Shown piece by piece: positions 58,113-64,000 of a DNA stretch of 64,000 nt. The stretch covers positions 62,001 through 126,000 of the forward strand of contig JBEEFP010000089.1 in the NCBI GenBank assembly GCA_041166085.1. The letters are read 5' to 3'. Position numbers and translations under genes: made by a program. Position 1 is the stretch's first letter. The number at the start of each line of letters is the position of its first letter. The DNA comes from JBEEFP01 sp041166085. Its GTDB lineage: Bacteria > Actinomycetota > Acidimicrobiia > Acidimicrobiales > JAFATL01. The notes below the pieces were generated by a model that worked only from the letters and a program-made list of their open reading frames with translations, did not search any database and was not told where the DNA came from.

Positions 58113-60649
58113 GGCAGGTTCGGCTCTTCGCGCTGGCGGAAGGTCACGTTGACGTCGAGACGCTCGCGGGTCTGGGCGATGAGCATCTCGCCGCCCGGCA
58201 CCGGGTGGGCGTCGAGGAAGCGGTGCACCTCTGCCGCGACATCCGGGTCCATGAGGGCGGTGATGCCTTCGAGCATGCGGGGAATGAGCTTGGACGGGAA
58301 CCGCGTGCGCAGGTCCTCCCAGTGCTCCTCGACGAAGGCCCACGCCTCACCGCCGGCGACGCGGTTGGCGAGCGACGCCGCGATCACGAACGGTGCGTTC
58401 TGCGTGCGCACCTCGCCGAGGGCCATGTCGAGCGTTCGCCTGAGCAGCGCGGCGTGGGGCACCTCGGCCAGCGCGAGGAGGTATCGGACCTCCTCCTGGG
58501 GCGTCTCGGGCTGGCGCATGCGTTGCAGGAAGGTCGTGTACTCCTCCTCGCCGCCGTTGCGGGCGACGATCTGCACGATGGGGGCGACGAGATCGCCGGG
58601 AACCGACGAGCGGTCGCGCAGGTAGGACGCGTGCAGCTCGGCCGCCTTGGTCCGCACCTCGGGGTCGGCGCCGATGGTGCCGAGGGCGGCCACGAACATG
58701 CCCCGCAGGCTGCCGATGCGGTCGGCCTCGTCGGGACGGGGCTCCCAGCCCAGGCGGTCGAAGGCCGGGCGCACCAGGTCGCGCACGAAGCGGGCCAGGT
58801 CGTCCTGCACAGGGCCGCGCGCGAAGCGATCGACCAGGCTGAACGGACCGAGCACAGCCGACCAGACGTCGGGGTCGGTCTCGGCCGCGAAGTGACCGGC
58901 CAACGCGACGAAGTCGGCGAACGCCGCCTTCCCTGCGAGGGAGGCCGCCCACGCGTCGCTGACCAGGTTGAAGCGCTCGAGCGGTGCCAGCCGCTCGATG
59001 TCGGCGACCAGGCGCTGCGCCATGTCGGCGGGATAGCGGACGCGGTAGAAGCCGGAGCCGCCATCGTTGACGACGACCCACTCGGGTGCCTGACTGAACG
59101 TGACCGTGTCCGTCTGCTCGGACAGCAGCAGCCGGTGGTGCTCCACATCGCCTCCAACGGCGGCACGGATCAGCACGGGCACGCGCCAGCGCACGCTGAC
59201 CTCGGAACCGGGGAGGTACCGGAACGGCGTCTGGGTCAGCTGCAGTGACGTGCCGCCGTCACCCTCGCTGACCGCCACCTCCGGGTAACCGCCCTGGAGG
59301 ATCCACGAGTCCATGGTGCTGCGCGCGGGCTGGCCGGTGCTCTCTTCGATGGCGTCCCAGAGATCGGTCGTCTCGGTGTTCCCGTAGCTGTGCTTCTTGA
59401 TGTAGGCGGCGATGCCCTGACGGAACTCCTCCGCGCCGATGTACTGCTCGAGCATGCGGAGGACGGCCGAGCCCTTCTGGTAGGTGAGGACGTCGAACAT
59501 GGCCTCGGCCTCCTCGGGACGGCCGACGGGGAACTCGACCGGACGGGTGGTCGACAGCCCGTCGACGCTCATGGCCTGGGCCCGGCTGGTGCCGAAGCTC
59601 ACCCACCGCTGCCAGTCGGGCCGGAAGGCGTCGACCGCCATCAGCTCCATGAAGGTGGCGAAGGCCTCGTTGAGCCAGATGCCGTTCCACCACTTCATCG
59701 TCACCAGGTCGCCGAACCACATGTGCGCGATCTCATGGGCGACCACGTCGGCCACCCGCTCCAGCTCGATGTTCGAGGCCACGTCGCGGTCGACGAGCAA
59801 CGCCGTCTCGCGGAACGTCACAGCGCCGAGGTTCTCCATGGCGCCGAAGGCGAAGTCGGGCACCGCGATGAGGTCGAGCTTGTCGCCCGGGTACGGGAGG
59901 CCGAAGTACCCCGTGAAGTAGCGCAGGGAGTGGGCGCCCGCCTCGAGGGCGAACGGGCTCAGGTGCAGCTTGCCGGGGACGGCCGCGACACGGAGCGGCA
60001 CGCCGTCGACGTCGACCGTCTCGGAGAACTCGAAGGGGCCGACGATGAAGGCCACGAGGTAGGTCGACATGCGCATGGTGTCGGCGAAGCGCACCTGGCG
60101 TCGCCCGTTGCCGAGGTCGGTCTCCTCCTCGATCGGTGAGTTGGAGATGGCGGTGAGGTCACCGTCCACGATGAGGGTGACGGCGAAGGTGGCCTTGCGA
60201 TCGGGCTCGTCCCAGCACGGGAAGGCCCGCCGCGCGTCCGTGCTCTCGAACTGGGTGGTGGCGATGACCCGCTCGTTGCCCTCCTGGTCCGTGAAGGTGC
60301 TGCGGTAGAAGCCCCGGAGCTTGTCGTTGAGGACGCCCGAGAAGGTGATGTTGAGCGTCCAGTGGCCGGGGGCGGCCTCGTCGGCCAGGGTGATGCTGGC
60401 GCGGTGGTTCTCGGCGTCGAGGGTCACCGCGCCGTCGCGCCGGTCGCCCTCGTCGGAGACGAGCTCGGCGGAGTGGATCTCCAGCTCCGCCGCGTTGAGC
60501 ACGACCTCGGTGACCGGCTCGTGCACGAGGACCCGTACCTTCTCCTCGCCGGTGAAGGTGGCGGTCGTCAGGTCGGGCGTGAGCGTGAGCTCGTAGTGCT
60601 GGGGTTCGACCGTGTACGGCAGGCGGTAGGTGCTGGGGTCCTGGTCCAC
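58097..60649 (-). CDS. pepN: M1-family aminopeptidase N
   Basis: The 850-residue enzyme removes N-terminal amino acids from peptides in the cytoplasm. The GAMEN exopeptidase motif is near residue 269, the zinc ligands are H305 and H309 in HEIAHMWFGD, and the third ligand glutamate is in WLNEAFA near 328. Normal length for the actinobacterial branch. GTG start; upstream is the divergent kinase, with start codons 37 bases apart. Confidence 0.95.
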   Translation of the reverse strand: MDQDPSTYRLPYTVEPQHYELTLTPDLTTATFTGEEKVRVLVHEPVTEVVLNAAELEIHSAELVSDEGDRRDGAVTLDAENHRASITLADEAAPGHWTLNITFSGVLNDKLRGFYRSTFTDQEGNERVIATTQFESTDARRAFPCWDEPDRKATFAVTLIVDGDLTAISNSPIEEETDLGNGRRQVRFADTMRMSTYLVAFIVGPFEFSETVDVDGVPLRVAAVPGKLHLSPFALEAGAHSLRYFTGYFGLPYPGDKLDLIAVPDFAFGAMENLGAVTFRETALLVDRDVASNIELERVADVVAHEIAHMWFGDLVTMKWWNGIWLNEAFATFMELMAVDAFRPDWQRWVSFGTSRAQAMSVDGLSTTRPVEFPVGRPEEAEAMFDVLTYQKGSAVLRMLEQYIGAEEFRQGIAAYIKKHSYGNTETTDLWDAIEESTGQPARSTMDSWILQGGYPEVAVSEGDGGTSLQLTQTPFRYLPGSEVSVRWRVPVLIRAAVGGDVEHHRLLLSEQTDTVTFSQAPEWVVVNDGGSGFYRVRYPADMAQRLVADIERLAPLERFNLVSDAWAASLAGKAAFADFVALAGHFAAETDPDVWSAVLGPFSLVDRFARGPVQDDLARFVRDLVRPAFDRLGWEPRPDEADRIGSLRGMFVAALGTIGADPEVRTKAAELHASYLRDRSSVPGDLVAPIVQIVARNGGEEEYTTFLQRMRQPETPQEEVRYLLALAEVPHAALLRRTLDMALGEVRTQNAPFVIAASLANRVAGGEAWAFVEEHWEDLRTRFPSKLIPRMLEGITALMDPDVAAEVHRFLDAHPVPGGEMLIAQTRERLDVNVTFRQREEPNLPQLFG

Positions 60650-60673
60650 ATCGGGACACTACCCACGGGCCAC

Positions 60674-60679
60674 TACCGT
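60674..60679 (+). promoter_or_regulatory. -10 box for leaderless PfkB-family kinase gene
   Basis: TACCGT lies seven bases before the GTG at 60687, consistent with a leaderless mRNA. Confidence 0.45.
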
Positions 60680-60686
60680 GCCGCGC

Positions 60687-61652
60687 GTGAATGTTCTGAC
60701 GATCGGGAACGCGCTGGTCGACGTGCTCGCCCACGTGAACGATGACGAGCTGGCCGCTCTCGGCCTCGAGAAGAGCAGTTACGGCATGCTCGACGCGGCT
60801 ACGGCCGAGGAGCTCTACGCCAGGATGCCTCCCAGCGTCGAGGTGTCAGGGGGCATGGCCGCCAACACGGCGGTGGGTGTGGTCTCGATGGGCGGGTCGG
60901 CCGCCTATCTGGGCAAGGTCCGCGACGACCAGCTCGGCAAGGTGTTCACGCACGACATCCGAGCCGCCGGTGTGGAGTACTCGGTGGCTCCGGCCGTCGA
61001 GGGACCGGCGACGGGCCGGTGCCTGATCCTCGTCTCGCCGGACGGCCACCGCACGATGCGGCCCTTCCTGGGCGCGGCCCACGCCCTCGACGCCGACGAT
61101 GTCCCAGAGCAGCTGGTCGCTGACGCTCAGGTCACCTACCTCGAGGGATTCCTCTGGGACGCGCCCGGCGCGGCGGACGCCTTCGCCAAGGCGGCGGACC
61201 TTGCCCACGGCGCGGGTCGGCTCCTCGCGGTCACCCTGGCCGACGTGGTGTGCGTCGAGGCCCACCGTGAGCGGTTCCTCGGGTTGCTCGAAGCCGGTGC
61301 CATCGACGTGCTGTTCGGCAACCACGAGGAGGTCGCGGCCATCACCGGCGCGGCGACGTTCGAGGACGGTGCCCGTGTCATCCAGGGGTGGTGCCGGCTG
61401 GCCGCCCTGACCCACGGCGCGGCCGGCTCGTTGGTAGTGACGCCCGACGGCACCGAGCGGGTGGCCGCTGCTCCCGTCCAACACGTCGTCGACACGACGG
61501 GCGCGGGCGACCTGTACGCGGCCGGCTTCCTGTACGGCCTCACGCATGGCGCCGACCCCGCCGAGTGCGCCCGCCTCGGCGGCATCGCCGCCGCCGAGGT
61601 CATCTCCCACGTCGGCGCCCGCCCCGAAGTCGACCTGTCCACGCTCATCTGA
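60687..61652 (+). CDS. PfkB-family carbohydrate/nucleoside kinase, adenosine-kinase-like
   Basis: The 321-residue kinase has the glycine-rich substrate motif GGMAANTAVGVVSMGG near residue 55 and the anion-hole signature DTTGAGDLYAAGF with catalytic base D275. The N-terminal VLTIGNALVDVLAHV and the overall pattern resemble adenosine kinases or other PfkB enzymes of alphaproteobacteria and actinobacteria. The phosphorylated substrate cannot be fixed from sequence. The GTG follows a TACCGT -10 box. Confidence 0.85.
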   Translation: MNVLTIGNALVDVLAHVNDDELAALGLEKSSYGMLDAATAEELYARMPPSVEVSGGMAANTAVGVVSMGGSAAYLGKVRDDQLGKVFTHDIRAAGVEYSVAPAVEGPATGRCLILVSPDGHRTMRPFLGAAHALDADDVPEQLVADAQVTYLEGFLWDAPGAADAFAKAADLAHGAGRLLAVTLADVVCVEAHRERFLGLLEAGAIDVLFGNHEEVAAITGAATFEDGARVIQGWCRLAALTHGAAGSLVVTPDGTERVAAAPVQHVVDTTGAGDLYAAGFLYGLTHGADPAECARLGGIAAAEVISHVGARPEVDLSTLI

Positions 61653-61780
61653 CCAGCCCGACCGGTCAATCCGTCGAGGACAGGAGCCGCGATGGGGGAC
61701 GAGGTTGAGGTGACACGCATGGCGATCAGTGGGGTCCCCATCGCACACCAGCGAGCGCAGCTTGCAAGCGAGCGAATGAA

Positions 61781-62560
61781 TCAGATCTGGGTGCGGCCGC
61801 GTTCCTGGATGGCCTGGCGGCGGCGCTCGACGTCGGTGGGGTCGAAGCCGCTGCCCTGCCAGCCTCGGGCCAGCTCGGCTTCGAGCTGCAGACCCTCGGC
61901 GACGGTGGTGGCGGTGACGCGCTTGTACTCGTCGAGCAGGGCTGGCACCGCTCGCGGGTCGTTGCCGACGATGTCGGCCGCGACCTGACGAGTCACCGGC
62001 AGGAGCTCGTCGTGGGCGACCACCCGGTTGACCAATCCAAAGTGAAGCGCCTCCTCGGCACCCATGAAGTTGCCGGTGAGGCTCATCTCCTTGGCGCGAC
62101 GCACGCCGATGGCCTGGGGCAGCAGCACCGAGAGGCCCCATCCCGGCAGCAGCCCGACGCGCGCGTGGGTGTCGCCGAAGGCGGCCCGCTCGGACGCGAT
62201 GAGGAAGTCGCAGTTGAGGGCCAGCTCGAACCCGCCGGTGACGGCGACGCCGTTCACCGCACCGATGAGCGGCTTGCTCAACGCCGGCCAGGGCGCGCCC
62301 GCGCGCTCGCGTTCACCCGAGGGACTGCCGCGCAGGTTGTCGCCCGACGCGCCGAGCTCCTTCAAGTCGAGACCCGCACAGAACGCGGGGTCCGCGCCGG
62401 TGAGGATCACCACCGCGATCGATGTGTCGGCCTCGAGGTCGACGAAGGCGTCGTACAGCGAGCGCAGCAGCTCGCTGTTGAGGGCGTTGCGGGACCCGGG
62501 ACGGTTGAGAGTGACGGTCGCCACCCCGTCGGTCCGCTCGAGGAGCAGGGTGTCTGACAT
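61781..62560 (-). CDS. Enoyl-CoA hydratase/isomerase family protein
   Basis: The 259-residue crotonase-fold protein has the CoA-binding and oxyanion-hole segments FCAGLDLKEL near residue 65 and GAVNGVAVTGGFELALNCD near 105. The two catalytic glutamates of true hydratases are not clear by eye, so hydratase, isomerase or another crotonase activity is possible. ATG 62560 is chosen as the start of the conserved fold. The 128 bases between this gene and the kinase hold no convincing gene. Confidence 0.85.
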   Translation of the reverse strand: MSDTLLLERTDGVATVTLNRPGSRNALNSELLRSLYDAFVDLEADTSIAVVILTGADPAFCAGLDLKELGASGDNLRGSPSGERERAGAPWPALSKPLIGAVNGVAVTGGFELALNCDFLIASERAAFGDTHARVGLLPGWGLSVLLPQAIGVRRAKEMSLTGNFMGAEEALHFGLVNRVVAHDELLPVTRQVAADIVGNDPRAVPALLDEYKRVTATTVAEGLQLEAELARGWQGSGFDPTDVERRRQAIQERGRTQI

Positions 62561-62605
62561 CGTCCCGGACACTACTTTCCACATCGTGCCGGACGGAGTA
62601 GGGAA

Positions 62606-63418
62606 GTGACAGAGCCGAATCCCTGGCTGGAGCGACGGGTGCTCAACTACGCGCACCAGGGCGGGGCGGCGGAGATGCCGTCGAGCACGCTGATCGCGCT
62701 GCATCGTGCCGTCGAGGTGGGCGCCCATGCGCTCGAGCTGGACGTGCACTGCACGGCCGACGGTCACCTGGTTGTCTGCCACGACGGGACCGTCGACGCC
62801 ACGACAGACGGGACGGGCCGCATCGCGGACATGACGTTGGCCGACGTGCGCGCCCTCGACAACGCCTACCGCTTCGGTCCTGACGACGGCTTCCCGTACC
62901 GGGGCCGGGGCCACACCATCGCCACGCTCGACGAGGTGCTCGAGGCATTCCCGTCGACCTTCCTCAACCTCGACATCAAGGAGACGGCGCCCACCGTGGA
63001 GCCGTACGAGGAGCGGCTGGCCGAGACGCTGCGCCGCTTCGGGCGGGTCGACGACGTCATCGTGGCGTCGTTCCTCGACGGCGCCACCGATGCCTTCTCG
63101 TCCTTCGCGCCCGGCGTGAGCACGTCGGCGGGGACGATGGCCACGGCCATGTTCTGGCGCGCCGTGCAGGACGGTGACGATCCGCCGCCCATGCGCCACC
63201 ACGCCCTGCAGGTGCCGCCCGACTACGAGGGGACGGCGATCGTCGACGAACACTTCGTCGAACGGGCCCACGCCGCCGGCATCGCCGTGCACGTGTGGAC
63301 CATCGACGAGCCCGACGAGATGCGCAGGCTCCTCGCCCTCGGCGTGGACGGCATCATGACCGACCGCCCCAGCGTGCTGGCCGACGTGCTCAGGACGGCA
63401 GACGCCCCCACGCCCTGA
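62606..63418 (+). CDS. Glycerophosphodiester phosphodiesterase
   Basis: The 270-residue GDPD-fold enzyme hydrolyses glycerophosphodiesters to glycerol 3-phosphate and an alcohol. The catalytic histidine is H17 in YAHQGG, where the usual arginine is glutamine, a variant found in actinobacterial members. Metal ligands lie in LELDVH and the second histidine in VVCHDGTVD; NLDIKE and TIDEPDEM are also typical. No signal peptide, so probably cytoplasmic. The 3' end overlaps the next gene by 29 bases. Confidence 0.9.
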   Translation: MTEPNPWLERRVLNYAHQGGAAEMPSSTLIALHRAVEVGAHALELDVHCTADGHLVVCHDGTVDATTDGTGRIADMTLADVRALDNAYRFGPDDGFPYRGRGHTIATLDEVLEAFPSTFLNLDIKETAPTVEPYEERLAETLRRFGRVDDVIVASFLDGATDAFSSFAPGVSTSAGTMATAMFWRAVQDGDDPPPMRHHALQVPPDYEGTAIVDEHFVERAHAAGIAVHVWTIDEPDEMRRLLALGVDGIMTDRPSVLADVLRTADAPTP

Positions 63419-64000
63419 GGGTGCTGAGGGCGAGCAGGGTCCGCCACGCCCGCCATTCGAAGACCGCGGCGGGACCGGGCGGCTGCCAGCTGATCGCCCA
63501 ACCGCCGTCGTGCTGCTGGCCGTGCTCGAGATCGTCGAGGAAGGCACCCATGACGTCGTCGCTGAACAACCGCCGCGCAAGATGGTCGGGAGTGGGCGCC
63601 AGGTGCAGCGGCGTCACGCCGTAGTCGGCGCTCGGCGTCAGCTGGAGGAGGGCCACGTCGGCCAGCCGATCGGCGATGCGGGGGAGCAGCGCTTCGGCCC
63701 GGCCCCGATCGGGCTGCGCGTCGAGGAAGAGCAACGCCTCCTTGAGGGCGTGGGCCTCGAGCGGGATCTCGTGTTCGATGGCCTTCCAGCACCCGGCGGT
63801 GGCCGCCTCCCGCCATGGGTGATCGACGCCCCACCTCCACAGCAGCGCGGCCAGCCCGGCGGTGGGGTTCACGCCCGGCACGAGCGGGATCTGGGCCCAG
63901 TGCTCGGCGTGCGGGTAGGCCAGCATCGGTTCGAAGGCGAGGGGCACCATGGCGCTGCCGTCGGCGACGGTCGCCAGCCAGTCGCACGCGGCGGTCACGG
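63390..64000 (-). CDS. Uncharacterised protein, 5' part outside the window
   Basis: At least 203 residues are encoded; the frame runs off the right edge, and the GTG at 63998 could be an internal valine. The visible sequence is rich in Trp, His and Leu with helix-forming segments (HALKEALLFLDAQ, RRLFSDDVMGAFLDDLEHG) and DGGWAISW, loosely recalling the alpha-alpha barrel of prenyltransferase/terpene-cyclase repeats. That link is weak. Function unknown. Confidence 0.55.
   Translation of the reverse strand, partial: VTAACDWLATVADGSAMVPLAFEPMLAYPHAEHWAQIPLVPGVNPTAGLAALLWRWGVDHPWREAATAGCWKAIEHEIPLEAHALKEALLFLDAQPDRGRAEALLPRIADRLADVALLQLTPSADYGVTPLHLAPTPDHLARRLFSDDVMGAFLDDLEHGQQHDGGWAISWQPPGPAAVFEWRAWRTLLALSTLRAWGRLPS

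Noticed and set aside
61692..61988. Short frame with a good AGGAG ribosome-binding site after the PfkB kinase
   Set aside because: Most of it is antisense to the end of the enoyl-CoA hydratase gene and its composition is arginine/serine-rich; no domain is visible.

Overview
The window is GC-rich, densely packed bacterial chromosome and almost certainly comes from an actinomycete (Actinomycetota). Evidence includes many GTG/TTG starts, four-base start/stop overlaps, a homologue of the mycobacterial glyoxalase-like antigen Rv0577, a mycothiol-type maleylpyruvate isomerase fold, a PAP2-diacylglycerol kinase fusion, an Aur1-like PAP2 protein and many exported lipoproteins. The abundance of fused Liv-type ABC transporters suggests class Acidimicrobiia; that placement is inference. 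There is no prophage, insertion sequence, CRISPR array or rRNA. One tRNA, tRNA-Ala(CGC), is present.

Layout. 1-8.8 kb: dxs followed by a partial inositol-phosphatase-type gene (minus strand), an adenylate cyclase, a membrane pair (Aur1-like PAP2 protein and a flippase-like protein), a lipoprotein overlapping a thiamine-diphosphate enzyme, a glyoxalase-family protein, and an unusual J-domain/leucine-rich-repeat protein. 8.8-25.7 kb: a large envelope locus. On the minus strand lie a membrane-anchored 623-residue solute-binding protein and a cell-surface protein. Divergent from them runs MoxR, DUF58, a TgpA-like protein with no cysteine, a lipoprotein, a LivH-LivM fusion, an MFS-LivF-LivG fusion and four more lipoproteins. 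This is the best candidate for an undescribed system in the window.

25.7-37.6 kb: mostly housekeeping. It holds a hotdog thioesterase and membrane protein, a PHP-domain protein, uppP, an operon fmdB-mtnP-cpaB-like-AbiEi/DUF559, then plsY-galU-moeA-moaA-moaC (phospholipid, UDP-glucose and molybdenum cofactor synthesis). A near-perfect CIRCE (HrcA) operator lies between fmdB and plsY. A bacterial translin-family gene follows. 37.6-42.8 kb: tRNA-Ala, a NarX/NarL-type two-component system, two small exported repeat proteins, a DinB-fold protein and an Old Yellow Enzyme homologue. 42.8-48.8 kb: a second Liv-type locus with a binding lipoprotein, a LivH-LivM-LivF triple fusion without LivG, an exported anchored protein and a small membrane protein with a zinc-site-like tail. 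48.9-64 kb: DUF4395, a fatty-acid desaturase with a palindromic operator, an epoxide-hydrolase-like protein, an M15 peptidase, a DUF5317 protein, two PAP2 proteins (one fused to a lipid kinase), xseA-xseB, an M1 aminopeptidase, a PfkB sugar/nucleoside kinase, an enoyl-CoA hydratase, a glycerophosphodiesterase and a partial unknown gene.

Genome-scale habits are visible. Several genes have a TANNNT -10 box 6-9 bases before the start codon, as expected for leaderless mRNAs. Convergent genes often overlap at their 3' ends. Two genes appear to start with CTG inside a CTGA overlap. Five long, nearly perfect palindromes occur at gene ends, two of them sharing the same sequence 45 kb apart. All coordinates, family calls and motif positions were read by eye; no search, folding or alignment program was run.
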